A stretch of 64,000 nucleotides of DNA from CAG-826 sp964583155 (GTDB lineage Bacteria > Bacillota_I > Bacilli_A > RFN20 > CAG-826), in contig CAZOUY010000002.1 of NCBI GenBank assembly GCA_964583155.1, positions 62,001 to 126,000 of the forward strand, given 5' to 3'. Made by a program: the position numbers and the translations under genes. The notes under the pieces are model-generated. The model was not told where the DNA came from. It worked only from the letters and a program-made list of their open reading frames with translations, and did not search any database. Positions 8,998 to 18,997 of this stretch are shown here, piece by piece. Positions within the stretch are counted from its first letter, which is position 1, and each line of letters begins with the position of its first letter.

Positions 8998-9982
8998 TTA
9001 TATCATCACCTTTCATGATAAAGATTACCAGATGGTCCAAAAGCAGGGCAATATTGATATTTAAATCCAATTGACCACGGCCATTCATCAATTCCAGTAA
9101 AACATTTTCAAAATTAATATGAAGTGAGGCTAAGTTTTTAACTAAATCTTGATATGATTCTAAAATTGTTATCCCCTGCGATTGATAATTGATAGCCTCT
9201 TGAAAAAAAACAATCAATAAATCGAGCAAGAAACGTGCGTTTTCTTTACTACGGATTTTAGGGGCGATTTGCTTTTGCATAATATACAAAGCCTGCTTAG
9301 AATCATTTATAAGAGCTTCTAAAAAAGCAAGGCAATCATCGCGCGAAGATAAATAGGTCTCCGCCAAAGATGCTTCTTTTAAAGCTGTACTTTCATTATA
9401 ATAAAAAGATAGCAATTCTGCATCATTTTTTGCAATACCAATATTTACCGCTTCATCGATAACATCTTTTTGGGGCATGTATCGTAAGGGTAATTTTTGT
9501 GTTCTTGAAAGAATAGTAGGCAAAACCTTAAGCTCGTTTTCAGTGGTTAAGAAAGCATAGATGTTGGCTTGAGGCTCTTCTAAAAATTTTAAAAGCGAGT
9601 TGATCGCTTCGGCGGTCATATTTTCAACCAAATGAATCACATAAATCATTATCCCTTTGCTTTCTAAAGCGGTCTTTTCAAAGGCAATTTCAATACGTTG
9701 AATATCATCCTTTTTGATGGTCTTAGATGAACCATCCAGCAAAATGAAATCGGCATAATTTCCATCATCTATTCTTAAGCAGGTAAAGCATTCATCACAC
9801 GCCAAGGGATGAGGATTATCACAAAGAAGCGATTTGGCTAAATATATAGCGGTATTTAAAAGGGGAATACCCGGTTCTCCCACCAATAGATAAGCATGTG
9901 ATACTTGGTTTTTCGCCATTGCATTGGTGAATGTTCGATAAAGAATGGGTTGATAGGTCTTTAAATAGTCTTGATGATTCAT
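8981..9982 (-). CDS. holB: DNA polymerase III delta' subunit
   Basis: Clamp-loader subunit of 333 residues. It shows the AAA+ core with a zinc-type cysteine cluster (CDNPHPLACDECFTC), the SRC-like SRTQ motif near residue 160 and FLEEPQ typical of delta'. The Walker A position reads GEPGIPLLNTA without the canonical GKT/S, so it does not look able to bind ATP in the usual way, as is common for delta'. The start overlaps the tmk stop by 4 bp (ATGA) with no strong ribosome binding site, so translation is probably coupled. Its partner dnaX is in the same operon. Confidence 0.9.
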   Translation of the reverse strand: MNHQDYLKTYQPILYRTFTNAMAKNQVSHAYLLVGEPGIPLLNTAIYLAKSLLCDNPHPLACDECFTCLRIDDGNYADFILLDGSSKTIKKDDIQRIEIAFEKTALESKGIMIYVIHLVENMTAEAINSLLKFLEEPQANIYAFLTTENELKVLPTILSRTQKLPLRYMPQKDVIDEAVNIGIAKNDAELLSFYYNESTALKEASLAETYLSSRDDCLAFLEALINDSKQALYIMQKQIAPKIRSKENARFLLDLLIVFFQEAINYQSQGITILESYQDLVKNLASLHINFENVLLELMNGRGQLDLNINIALLLDHLVIFIMKGDDINGRNG

Positions 9983-10608
9983 TTTTCGGCCTCAGCAAGC
10001 TTATCTAAAACGACATTTAAAGCATTTTCGACTACTTTATCGAAGCATAAGGAAGCATCGATAATCACAAAGCGATCAGGATATCGCTTGGCAAGCTCTA
10101 AAAAAGTATTACGAACCGTATGATGAAAATCGATTCTTTCGAGATCTAAACGATTGACTTCACGATTTTGATTACGCGCGATGCGGGCTAATCCTTCTTC
10201 AGGAGTGATATCAAATAAAAGAGTTAGATTGGGAAAAGTGCCTTCGGTTGCGAACATATTGATGTTTAAAACCTCTTCAATTCCTAATCCTCGCGCTCCA
10301 CCTTGATAGGATAAAGAGCTATCAAGATAGCGATCACATAGAACAATCTTGCCTTCTTTTAAAGCCGGCCATATTTTTTCAACAAGGTGTTGGCGGCGGG
10401 AAGCGGCATATAGAAGAGCTTCCGTGCGACCATCCATTTTTACATTTTCTTTGCTTAAAATGATTTCCCGGATACTTTCGGAAATAGGAGTTCCTCCTGG
10501 TTCGCGCGTGAGCACGACCTCAAATCCGCGTTTTAATAATTCTTCATAAAGACGACGGCAGACACTTGATTTGCCGCTGCCTTCAGGTCCTTCAACGGTT
10601 ATAAACAT
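9979..10608 (-). CDS. tmk: Thymidylate kinase
   Basis: Phosphorylates dTMP to dTDP for DNA synthesis. Walker A is GPEGSGKSS at the N-terminus; TREPGGTPI is the dTMP-binding region; CDRYLDSSLSYQG is the DRY-type catalytic motif with the expected Ser/Gln. Length about 209 residues is normal. I chose ATG 10608 because AAAGGAG lies eight bases upstream; an in-frame GTG at 10617 overlaps the ribosome binding site. The recR stop (TGA 10614-10616) lies between this ribosome binding site and the start. Confidence 0.95.
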   Translation of the reverse strand: MFITVEGPEGSGKSSVCRRLYEELLKRGFEVVLTREPGGTPISESIREIILSKENVKMDGRTEALLYAASRRQHLVEKIWPALKEGKIVLCDRYLDSSLSYQGGARGLGIEEVLNINMFATEGTFPNLTLLFDITPEEGLARIARNQNREVNRLDLERIDFHHTVRNTFLELAKRYPDRFVIIDASLCFDKVVENALNVVLDKLAEAEK

Positions 10609-10613
10609 TTTTA

Positions 10614-11216
10614 TCACTCCTTTAAATTGGTTCGTCCTGCTAACGCTTTTTCAAGGGTTAGCGAATCCGCATAATCGAGATGACCACCCATAGGAAGTCC
10701 ATAGGCTAATCGTGTGATTTTCAAAGGATAATTCTCTAGGATTTTGGCTAAAAAGAGAGCGGTGGTTTCACCCTCGATAGTGGGACTGGTGGCAATAATG
10801 ATTTCATGAATATCCTCTTTAGATAGCCTTTCAAGCAAGCTATCAATTCGTAGATCTTGAATGCCAATTCCTTTGACGGCCGATAGAACACCATTTAAAA
10901 CATGATAGATGCCATGAAAGCTTTCGACCTTTTCAAAAGCAGCGACATCCTTTTCATACGAAACCACTATCAAGGTATGCTGATCACGAGTTTCATCTTG
11001 GCAAATTTCACATAATGGTTCTTCGCTATAAATGCCACATCGGACACAAGGATGAATTCTTTTTTTAATGTCTAGAAGAGCCGCTGCAAAATCTTCGACA
11101 TCCTCTTTCGACATTTCTAGCACCGCATAAGCCATACGTTCGGCTGATTTTTGTCCAACACTTGGCAGATGCCGAAATGAATCAACGAGCCGATGAAAAC
11201 TATCTAAATCACGCAT
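10614..11216 (-). CDS. recR: Recombination mediator RecR
   Basis: Acts with RecF and RecO to load RecA at single-strand gaps. The 200-residue protein has the HhH-containing N-terminus (RHLPSVGQKSAERMAY), a C4 zinc finger (CVRCGIYSEEPLCEIC, residues about 57-72) and a Toprim domain (LIVVSYEKDVAAFE, SPTIEGETTALFL), ending with YGLPMGGHLDYAD. All elements are intact. It sits between ybaB and tmk, the normal Bacillota context. Confidence 0.96.
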   Translation of the reverse strand: MRDLDSFHRLVDSFRHLPSVGQKSAERMAYAVLEMSKEDVEDFAAALLDIKKRIHPCVRCGIYSEEPLCEICQDETRDQHTLIVVSYEKDVAAFEKVESFHGIYHVLNGVLSAVKGIGIQDLRIDSLLERLSKEDIHEIIIATSPTIEGETTALFLAKILENYPLKITRLAYGLPMGGHLDYADSLTLEKALAGRTNLKE

Positions 11217-11218
11217 AA

Positions 11219-11512
11219 TTAAAATCCAAATCCCCCAGTAGCGGTGCTTTTAATCTTTTCTTCTTCGGCATCGATTTTTCCTAGAATTTCATTTATGGCC
11301 ATGACTATCATATCTTGAAGCATTTCTTTATCTTCTTCGCTGATTAAGGCATCATCGATTTCAATAGCTGTTATCTCGCGTGAACCTAGGGCCTTCACAG
11401 TTAAAGCCCCATTTTTAGTCACAGTAAATTCTTTTTGAGCGAGCTCTGCTAACGCTTTTTCCATCTGTCTTTGCATTTTTTGCGCTTGGGCAAGCATTTG
11501 TTGCATATTCAT
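11219..11512 (-). CDS. ybaB: Nucleoid-associated protein, YbaB/EbfC family
   Basis: A 97-residue dimeric DNA-binding protein. The N-terminus is the typical MQQMLAQAQKMQRQM helix, followed by the small beta sheet VTKNGALTVKALGSREI and a C-terminal Gly-rich tail (ATGGFGF). It lies between dnaX and recR, the conserved position. Two starts are possible, ATG 11512 and ATG 11506; an AAAGGA lies upstream of both, and the first is kept. Confidence 0.95.
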   Translation of the reverse strand: MNMQQMLAQAQKMQRQMEKALAELAQKEFTVTKNGALTVKALGSREITAIEIDDALISEEDKEMLQDMIVMAINEILGKIDAEEEKIKSTATGGFGF

Positions 11513-11529
11513 ATATTCTTTTATCCTTT

Positions 11530-13281
<1,752 letters not shown>

Positions 13282-13298
13282 AAAATCACCTGTCACTT

Positions 13299-13327
13299 AT
13301 TATATCACTTTTTAATACATCTTGAAA
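13299..13327 (-). promoter_or_regulatory. Promoter of the dnaX operon
   Basis: On the minus strand, an extended -10 TGATATAAT (TATAAT at 13299-13304) with a weak -35 TTTCAA at 13322-13327 and a 17-bp spacer. Predicted transcription start is near 13292, giving a short leader that just contains the AGGTGA ribosome binding site. Confidence 0.7.
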
Positions 13328-13471
13328 TGGTAATTCTGATAGATAATCCCAATTTATAACATTTATTAAATGTTACCGGCGCTTTTTTATCTAATATCGA
13401 GATTATTATTTTATTTCAAAGAGATTTTATAAAAAAGAAAAAAATGTGGTATTTCCGCTTTATCAAGATTA

Positions 13472-13480
13472 TGCTATAAT
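13472..13480 (+). promoter_or_regulatory. Extended -10 promoter of prfA
   Basis: TGCTATAAT (TG at 13472-13473, TATAAT at 13475-13480), with no recognisable -35, as is common for extended -10 promoters. It lies 27 bp before the chosen prfA start. Confidence 0.75.
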
Positions 13481-13506
13481 AGCACATGCATGAGAGAGGG
13501 GATAAC

Positions 13507-14601
13507 ATGGAAGAGCAAATGTTAAAAAGATTGGAAGCTACGGTCAAAAGATTATCGGAATTGGATGTTCTTCTTTTAGATCAGCAGGTTTTAAGCGACC
13601 GCCATCGTTATCGCGACTTATCCAAAGAAAGGGCTAATATTGAGCCAATTGTCGAAAAATATTCTGAGTACAAAAAAGTTGTTTCTAATCGTGATGATGC
13701 TTTAATCATGTCCAATGATAGCGACCCGGATATCGCACAAATGGGGAAAGAAGAATACAAATCTTTGTTAGAAAGAGAAACTCAATTGATCGATGAATTG
13801 CGTCTTTTGATGATTCCGAAGGATCCTAATGATGATAAGAATATTATTGTGGAAATCCGTGGTGCTGTCGGTGGTGATGAAGCTGATCTTTTTGCTGCTG
13901 ACCTCTTTCGGATGTATACAAGATATGCTGAATCACAGGGGTGGAAAATCCAAATGATCGATGAAAATTCCTCGGGCTTAGGTGGATTTTCCTTGGTTTC
14001 TTTTATGATTAAAGGTGAGGGTGTCTATTCTAAATTGAAATTTGAATCGGGCGCTCATCGAGTGCAGAGGGTTCCTAAGACCGAATCACAAGGACGTATC
14101 CATACTTCGGTGGCGACGGTTTTAGTAATGCCGGAGGCGGAAGAAGTTGATGTTGTCATCAATCCCAATGATTTACAAATTGATACCTATCGCTCGCAAG
14201 GGGCGGGTGGCCAAAATGTTAACAAAACCGAATCGGCAGTCCGTATTACGCATTTGCCAACAGGAATAGTTGTCGCGTGTCAAGTTGAAAAATCGCAAAT
14301 TCAAAATCGTGAAATTGCGATGAATCTTCTAAGAGCCCGCGTTTTGGCTGCTAAAGTTGCTGAGCAAGAGGAGCGTCTCGGTGCTGAACGAAAATTAAAG
14401 GTAGGCACTGGCGAAAGATCGGAAAAAATTCGCACGTATAATTATCCCCAAAATCGTGTTACCGATCATCGTATCGGGTTAACCATTCAAAAATTAGATC
14501 GTATTATGGAAGGCGAGATTGATGAGATAATCGAAGCCTTGATTTATGCCGATCAACAAGAAAAATTAAAAGAGGGTTTAAATCATAATGAGGACAATTA
14601 A
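13507..14601 (+). CDS. prfA: Peptide chain release factor 1
   Basis: Terminates translation at UAA/UAG. The GGQ loop (RSQGAGGQNVNKTESAVR) that triggers peptide release is intact. The anticodon-like tripeptide is PKT in RVPKTESQGRIH, the PxT type of RF1; the RF2 paralogue in this window has SPF at the same place, so the two are clearly separated. The start ATG 13507 follows AGAGGGG; an upstream in-frame ATG at 13486 lacks a ribosome binding site. It heads a unit with prmC, which methylates its GGQ glutamine. Confidence 0.96.
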   Translation: MEEQMLKRLEATVKRLSELDVLLLDQQVLSDRHRYRDLSKERANIEPIVEKYSEYKKVVSNRDDALIMSNDSDPDIAQMGKEEYKSLLERETQLIDELRLLMIPKDPNDDKNIIVEIRGAVGGDEADLFAADLFRMYTRYAESQGWKIQMIDENSSGLGGFSLVSFMIKGEGVYSKLKFESGAHRVQRVPKTESQGRIHTSVATVLVMPEAEEVDVVINPNDLQIDTYRSQGAGGQNVNKTESAVRITHLPTGIVVACQVEKSQIQNREIAMNLLRARVLAAKVAEQEERLGAERKLKVGTGERSEKIRTYNYPQNRVTDHRIGLTIQKLDRIMEGEIDEIIEALIYADQQEKLKEGLNHNEDN

Positions 14602-15430
14602 AGAGGTTCTTGATTATGTTAATGAAAAAATAGAAAAAAAAGGATTGGAAAAAAGCTCAGGCCTCTTATTGATTGAGCATTTAAATGGATTTCAAGACCG
14701 AACAGAAATTTATTTGCATCTCGATGAGGAAATGAAAAATGAGGATTTACTCGAAGTCTATCTATTAGAGTATCTTTCCGGCAAACCTATTCAATATATT
14801 TTAAAAGAAGCCTGGTTTCTCGGCAATCGTTTTTATGTGGATGATCGCGTTTTGATTCCACGCATGGAAACAGAAGAATTGTTGGTGGCAGCCTTAGAAA
14901 TTGCCAAACAGATGGATAAGCCATTGGTTTATGATATTGGAACGGGCTCCGGTTGCCTTGCTTTATCTTTAGCTCAAAGAATAGAAAACGCGCGCATTGT
15001 GGCGAGCGATATCTCCTTGGAAGCGTTAGAGGTTGCAAAAATTAATTGCGAAAAAATGGCTCTGTCCAATGTTGAATTTTTAGCTTCTGATCTGTTTTTG
15101 GCCTTTCCATTAGATCAGAAAGCCGATATGATAGTTTGTAATCCTCCTTATATCGGTAAAGATGATTATATCGAAAGAGTGGTCAAAAATTATGAACCGA
15201 AAGTGGCTTTGATTCCTCCCTCGGGCAATGGACTTGAAATATATCAAAGATTGTTTATCGCCCTGCCGCATCATTTAAAAAAGAATGGTTTTTTGTTAGC
15301 AGAATTCGGTTATAATCAAAAAAAAGCACTAGAAGAAATGGTGAAAAGGCTACTTCCCGGATGTGAGGTCACTTTTTATCAAGACATCAATAAGAATGAT
15401 CGCTATTTTATTTTAAAATATTGTGAATAA
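14588..15430 (+). CDS. prmC: Release factor glutamine methyltransferase
   Basis: SAM-dependent methyltransferase acting on the Gln of the GGQ motif of RF1 and RF2. Residues include the SAM motif DIGTGSGCLALSLA and the catalytic NPPY (VCNPPYIGKDDY), plus RVLIPRMETEELL, all in order; 280 residues is normal. The start overlaps the end of prfA by 14 bp, so the enzyme and one of its substrates are coupled. Confidence 0.95.
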   Translation: MRTIKEVLDYVNEKIEKKGLEKSSGLLLIEHLNGFQDRTEIYLHLDEEMKNEDLLEVYLLEYLSGKPIQYILKEAWFLGNRFYVDDRVLIPRMETEELLVAALEIAKQMDKPLVYDIGTGSGCLALSLAQRIENARIVASDISLEALEVAKINCEKMALSNVEFLASDLFLAFPLDQKADMIVCNPPYIGKDDYIERVVKNYEPKVALIPPSGNGLEIYQRLFIALPHHLKKNGFLLAEFGYNQKKALEEMVKRLLPGCEVTFYQDINKNDRYFILKYCE

Positions 15431-15470
15431 AACGTCGTTTTGAGTTCACAATCATTTTGAGGTGATTTAA

Positions 15471-15866
15471 GTGAAACAAATTCTTGTACCATTATTGACA
15501 TTATTGGCATCTTCATCCAATTTTTTATCGATTCCCGAAGAGCCCTTTAATTATAAGTTTGAAATTGTTTCGAATTCTCGAAGTGTGGCCGATGTAACGG
15601 AATTATATTTTTATAAAGAAAAATTAATTGAAACCTATGAAACATATTTTATGCCTCTAGGCGCCGATTGCATTGAAGCGGCTATTAAAAATAATATCGG
15701 CATCTTTTCCTTTCGTGATGATTCACGGAGCTATTATATCTGCGGAAGCATTGTCGTTTTGCTTGGCCAAGCCAAGGGCGTAGAAATGCATGGTGAATTA
15801 AGAAAAAATGAATGTGATACGACAGTCATTCGTGAAAAAATTTATATTTTCGATCTATTTTCATAA
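15471..15866 (+). CDS. Secreted or anchored small protein, unknown
   Basis: A 131-residue protein starting at GTG 15471 with the ribosome binding site GAGGTG eight bases upstream. The N-terminus (KQ, then a hydrophobic stretch ILVPLLTLLASSSNFLS) looks like a signal peptide or membrane anchor. No family is recognised. It occupies the slot after prmC where B. subtilis has the region of spoIIR, but I see no sequence likeness to SpoIIR, so no such function is claimed. Confidence 0.6.
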   Translation: MKQILVPLLTLLASSSNFLSIPEEPFNYKFEIVSNSRSVADVTELYFYKEKLIETYETYFMPLGADCIEAAIKNNIGIFSFRDDSRSYYICGSIVVLLGQAKGVEMHGELRKNECDTTVIREKIYIFDLFS

Positions 15867-15881
15867 AATCAGTCACAAATA

Positions 15882-15890
15882 TGTTAAAAT
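15882..15890 (+). promoter_or_regulatory. Extended -10 promoter of tsaC-rpiB
   Basis: TGTTAAAAT (TG, one base, TAAAAT at 15885-15890). The predicted transcription start near 15897-15898 is almost at the candidate start codons (GTG 15898, ATG 15901, ATG 15907), so the mRNA may be leaderless or nearly so. Confidence 0.55.
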
Positions 15891-15900
15891 AGCATCGGTG

Positions 15901-16521
15901 ATGGCTATGTTAACATGTCAATTATCTTTAACGCAGATTTATGAAGGTGCCCAGCTTTTAAAGGCGGGTAAGGTCATTGGATTTCCGACTGAAACCGTTT
16001 ATGGCTTAGCGGTAATCTATGATGACCGAAATGCCTATGAATCCTTAATGAATGTCAAAAGAAGACCACCCCAGAAGCCCTTTACTTTAATGTGTTCCAA
16101 TCTTGATGAGATAGCGCATTATGCGGTGGTTGATGAGCATATTCTTTCTTTTTTAAGAAGCTATATGCCGGGGGCTTTGACTGTGTTACTTCCAAAAAGA
16201 AGCGATTTGCCAGAATGGGTGACCTTAGATAGTGATTATGTTGGTATTCGCATTAGCAGCTTATCTTTTGTGCGTGAATTGATTCGCCAAACGGGAAAGC
16301 CGCTTTTAGTTCCTAGCGCTAATCGATCTAATAAGCCGCCTTTATCACATTTTAATGATGTTAAAGAAGAATTTGATGGGGAAGTGGCCGCCCTTTATCA
16401 GGCGGATGCCCAAGGCGATTCACCATCGACAATTATTAAAATAGACCATCATAATATTTATTTGATACGAGAAGGGAATATCCCTTTTCATGAAATAGAA
16501 AGGAAATGGAAAGAAAAATGA
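15901..16521 (+). CDS. tsaC: L-threonylcarbamoyladenylate synthase (YrdC/TsaC type)
   Basis: Makes threonylcarbamoyl-AMP from threonine, bicarbonate and ATP for the t6A modification at position 37 of ANN-decoding tRNAs. Motifs: GFPTETVYGLA, the KRRPPQKPFTLM region, PGALTVLL, VGIRI and PSANRSNKPP. The length of about 207 residues corresponds to the YrdC domain alone, without the C-terminal Sua5 domain. I take ATG 15901; a long in-frame extension to 15808 overlaps the upstream gene and is not supported. The stop overlaps the rpiB start (ATGA). Confidence 0.9.
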   Translation: MAMLTCQLSLTQIYEGAQLLKAGKVIGFPTETVYGLAVIYDDRNAYESLMNVKRRPPQKPFTLMCSNLDEIAHYAVVDEHILSFLRSYMPGALTVLLPKRSDLPEWVTLDSDYVGIRISSLSFVRELIRQTGKPLLVPSANRSNKPPLSHFNDVKEEFDGEVAALYQADAQGDSPSTIIKIDHHNIYLIREGNIPFHEIERKWKEK

Positions 16522-16958
16522 AAATTGCTTTAGGATCAGATCATGGCGGATTAAACTACAAAAACGAAATCATATCCCATCTTTTGAAAATGGGACATGA
16601 AGTTATTGATTGTGGAACATTTAAGGAAGAATCATGTGATTATCCTGTCTTTGCTTTTTCAGCCGCCCATAAAGTCAGCGAAGGCGAAGCACAATATGGT
16701 ATTGTTGTGTGCACAACCGGGGAAGGCATTATGATGGCCGCTAATAAGGTTAAAGGAATTCGCTGTGCAATGGGATATAATGATGAGGTTGTGGTTTTAT
16801 CGCGTCAGCATAATAATGCGAACATGATTGCTTTTGGACAGAAGTTTATGAGCCTTTCCGATGTTTTGCATCGTGTTGATTTATTTTTATCTACCGATTT
16901 TGAAGGTGGAAGACATTTAAGAAGAGTTAATCTCATCGATGATTATAAGCCTGAATAG
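16518..16958 (+). CDS. rpiB: Ribose-5-phosphate isomerase B family
   Basis: RpiB/LacA/LacB-type sugar-phosphate isomerase of about 146 residues. The N-terminus IALGSDHGGLNYK, the conserved Cys in VVCTTGEGI (catalytic Cys of RpiB) and GIRCAMGYN with RQHNNAN are all present. It interconverts ribose-5-phosphate and ribulose-5-phosphate; a LacA/B-type substrate cannot be excluded. The start ATG 16518 overlaps the tsaC stop; an upstream ATG at 16506 leaves too little room for a ribosome binding site. A strong terminator follows. Confidence 0.92.
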   Translation: MKIALGSDHGGLNYKNEIISHLLKMGHEVIDCGTFKEESCDYPVFAFSAAHKVSEGEAQYGIVVCTTGEGIMMAANKVKGIRCAMGYNDEVVVLSRQHNNANMIAFGQKFMSLSDVLHRVDLFLSTDFEGGRHLRRVNLIDDYKPE

Positions 16959-16981
16959 ATAATTGGAAAAAAATGACAATC

Positions 16982-17029
16982 AAAGCACTTATTATTCTTT
17001 AATTCAATAAAGAAGATAGGTGCTTTTTT
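16982..17029 (+). terminator. Intrinsic terminator after rpiB
   Basis: Two-part hairpin: outer stem AAAGCAC/GTGCTTT (16982-16988 with 17020-17026), inner stem TTCTTT/AAAGAA, then a T run to 17029. Confidence 0.85.
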
Positions 17030-17117
17030 CGTAATTGAAAAAATTAATAAAAGAATTTCAAGAAAATTGTATAAATAAATTTTGTTTGGAAACAATGATA
17101 GTGAGGTGAAAAAGAAA

Positions 17118-17813
17118 ATGGACAAACAAAATAAAAGAGTACCAGAATGGCGTAAAGAAGCCCGTGTCGGTTTAGTAATAAGTTTATCAGCAGTATTACT
17201 ATTTGGGGGAATGTATGCGATCGCTAATAATTCCCGTCATCATACATCGTCAGGGAATAGTGGAATGAGCAATATCGTCGTAGTTCCACCTTCTAATGAT
17301 ATTCCGCCTATTTCAACAGGAGGAGAAGTTGATAATCCTATTTACGATCCGATGACAGAAGTAATGAACAAACCTTTTAAGGTTGACGCCAGTATTGCGC
17401 GATACTTCTATGATATGACCGATGACTTAGAAACGCGAAGTCAAGCGATTGTCGAAGTTCCGGGTAAAACTAATACCTACACTAAGAGCTTAGGCGTCGA
17501 TTATGTCAATAAAGAATCGTATGATGTGATAGCCGCCTGTTCAGGCACGGTTATTGCCAAATCCAATGATTCCATCTACGGAAACATGCTTTTAATCGAA
17601 CATAAATCGGGGATTAGAACTCTGTATTGTTCTTTAGGAGAAATGACCGTCAATAAAGGTGCAGAAGTGCGTCAAGGCGATAAAATCGGTACATCCGGAG
17701 AATCGACTTATACGGCCGGTTTAGGACAATCATTGCATTTTGAAATTCTCAAAAAAGATAATAGCTACGTTAATCCAGAAAAATCTTATAATCAATTAGT
17801 CAAAGGCTTATAA
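17118..17813 (+). CDS. M23-fold membrane protein, SpoIIQ-like, metal site incomplete
   Basis: A bitopic protein of about 231 residues: a short basic cytoplasmic N-terminus, one membrane segment (VGLVISLSAVLLFGGMYAIA) and an extracytoplasmic LytM/M23 domain. The layout and the domain text (LGVDYVNKES, AACSGTVIAKS, GNMLLIEHKSG, RQGDKIGTSG, LHFEILKK) resemble SpoIIQ, the forespore partner of SpoIIIAH. The LytM zinc ligands are H-xxx-D and H-x-H. Here the first His is Ser (SLGVD), the D is kept, and H-x-H reads S-L-H. Two of four ligands are lost, so hydrolase activity is unlikely and a scaffold role is more probable. The start ATG 17118 follows GAGGTG. Whether the organism sporulates cannot be judged here. 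Confidence 0.75.
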   Translation: MDKQNKRVPEWRKEARVGLVISLSAVLLFGGMYAIANNSRHHTSSGNSGMSNIVVVPPSNDIPPISTGGEVDNPIYDPMTEVMNKPFKVDASIARYFYDMTDDLETRSQAIVEVPGKTNTYTKSLGVDYVNKESYDVIAACSGTVIAKSNDSIYGNMLLIEHKSGIRTLYCSLGEMTVNKGAEVRQGDKIGTSGESTYTAGLGQSLHFEILKKDNSYVNPEKSYNQLVKGL

Positions 17814-17833
17814 TTTTAAGGAAATTGACAATT

Positions 17834-17866
17834 ACCTCTCTAATTAAATATTAGGGAGGTTTTTTT
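17834..17866 (+). terminator. Terminator-like hairpin containing the comFA ribosome binding site
   Basis: An 11-bp stem ACCTCTCTAAT/ATTAGGGAGGT (17834-17844 with 17850-17860, one G-U pair), loop TAAAT, then T6, with comFA ATG directly after at 17867. The right arm holds AGGGAGG, the only ribosome binding site of comFA. The same structure should therefore terminate transcripts from upstream and hide the ribosome binding site in any read-through mRNA. A TTGACA (17825-17830) with a weak TATTAG 18 bp later lies across the left arm and may be a promoter starting within or after the hairpin. Confidence 0.8.
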
Positions 17867-18997
17867 ATGCTTGTTTGCAGGGAATGTGGTAACAAAGATA
17901 CCTTGCTATTTGCGAAAAAGAAGAATGCGTTCTATTGTCGAAGATGCATATCATTTCCTATGGAGAAGGTAGTTTATCATCAAAGACAGGATAATCAAGG
18001 GGAAATGGTTTTGGCGTATTCATTAACAGATGCTCAAAAGGAATTGGCAAGAAAACTCATACTTTTTTATCAAAAAGGGGAGAATTGCTTGATTCACGCT
18101 GTCTGTGGATCGGGGAAAACTGAAATTGTCTATCCGCTGATAGAGTACGCGTTAAAGGGCCATCAAAGAGTCGGATTTGCTATTCCACGGAAAGACGTCG
18201 TGATCGAATTAGTAGATCGCATTCAAAAAGTTTTTCCTAAAAACAAGGTAGTGGCGCTTTATGGTGGTCATAATCAAGAGCAAGAAGGCGATATTATCGT
18301 TTTAACGATGCATCAGATTTCACGTTATAATCATTATTTTGATCTGTTGATTGCCGATGAAATCGATGCCTTTCCTTTTAAAGATAATCCGCTTCTTGAA
18401 AATTTTTTCTTCCGTGCTAATCGGGGCATGATCGTCATGATGAGTGCCACTCCTAGCTTAAAATGGAAAAAGCATTTTGATGATGACCATATTTTGACTT
18501 TAAATAGACGCTTTCATGGGGCACCCATTCCCCTACCACAAATCGTGATATTATCCAAATTTCCAAGGCTCATTTATCTTTTAAAAAAGCTCCGTTATTT
18601 TATCAAAGCCGCTAAGCCGTGTCTCATTTTTGTTTCTTCGATTCAAAAGAGCGAAAATCTGTCTTTTCTTTTGCGCTTCTTCTTTCCGAAAGGAACATAT
18701 GTGCATTCTAAAAGAGAGAATCGTCAAAAAATAATTGATGATTTCAAGAAAAAAAGATTGCATTACTTGGTCACAACCTCAATTCTAGAACGGGGAATCA
18801 CAATCGCGTCTTTGCAAGTGATTATTTATGATGCGGAGCAATCGATATATAATGCTGCTGTTTTAGAACAGATAAGTGGGCGAGTAGGTCGAAAGAAGGA
18901 AGATCCGCATGGAGAAGTGATTTATTTAGCTACCACTAAGACCTTTGCGATGGAAAAGGCATATCAGGCTATTCAAGGACATAATGAAGGTCTGTAA
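17867..18997 (+). CDS. comFA: Competence helicase ComFA
   Basis: DEAD-box-type ATPase that helps pull single-stranded DNA into the cell during natural transformation. Domains in order: four-cysteine zinc finger (CRECGNKD, then CRRC), Walker A AVCGSGKTE near residue 84, DEID Walker B near 164, SATPS motif III, and a C-terminal helicase half with QISGRVGR. At 376 residues it is slightly short but complete. It overlaps comFC by 14 bp. Expression is probably controlled at the hairpin covering its ribosome binding site. No other com genes lie in the window. Confidence 0.9.
   Translation: MLVCRECGNKDTLLFAKKKNAFYCRRCISFPMEKVVYHQRQDNQGEMVLAYSLTDAQKELARKLILFYQKGENCLIHAVCGSGKTEIVYPLIEYALKGHQRVGFAIPRKDVVIELVDRIQKVFPKNKVVALYGGHNQEQEGDIIVLTMHQISRYNHYFDLLIADEIDAFPFKDNPLLENFFFRANRGMIVMMSATPSLKWKKHFDDDHILTLNRRFHGAPIPLPQIVILSKFPRLIYLLKKLRYFIKAAKPCLIFVSSIQKSENLSFLLRFFFPKGTYVHSKRENRQKIIDDFKKKRLHYLVTTSILERGITIASLQVIIYDAEQSIYNAAVLEQISGRVGRKKEDPHGEVIYLATTKTFAMEKAYQAIQGHNEGL

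Noticed and set aside
13300..13470. SRP RNA gene near dnaX
   Set aside because: The dnaX-prfA gap lacks the conserved tetraloop stem; only a short AT hairpin is seen.
15471..15866. SpoIIR by position after prmC
   Set aside because: The sequence shows none of the SpoIIR text and is much shorter.
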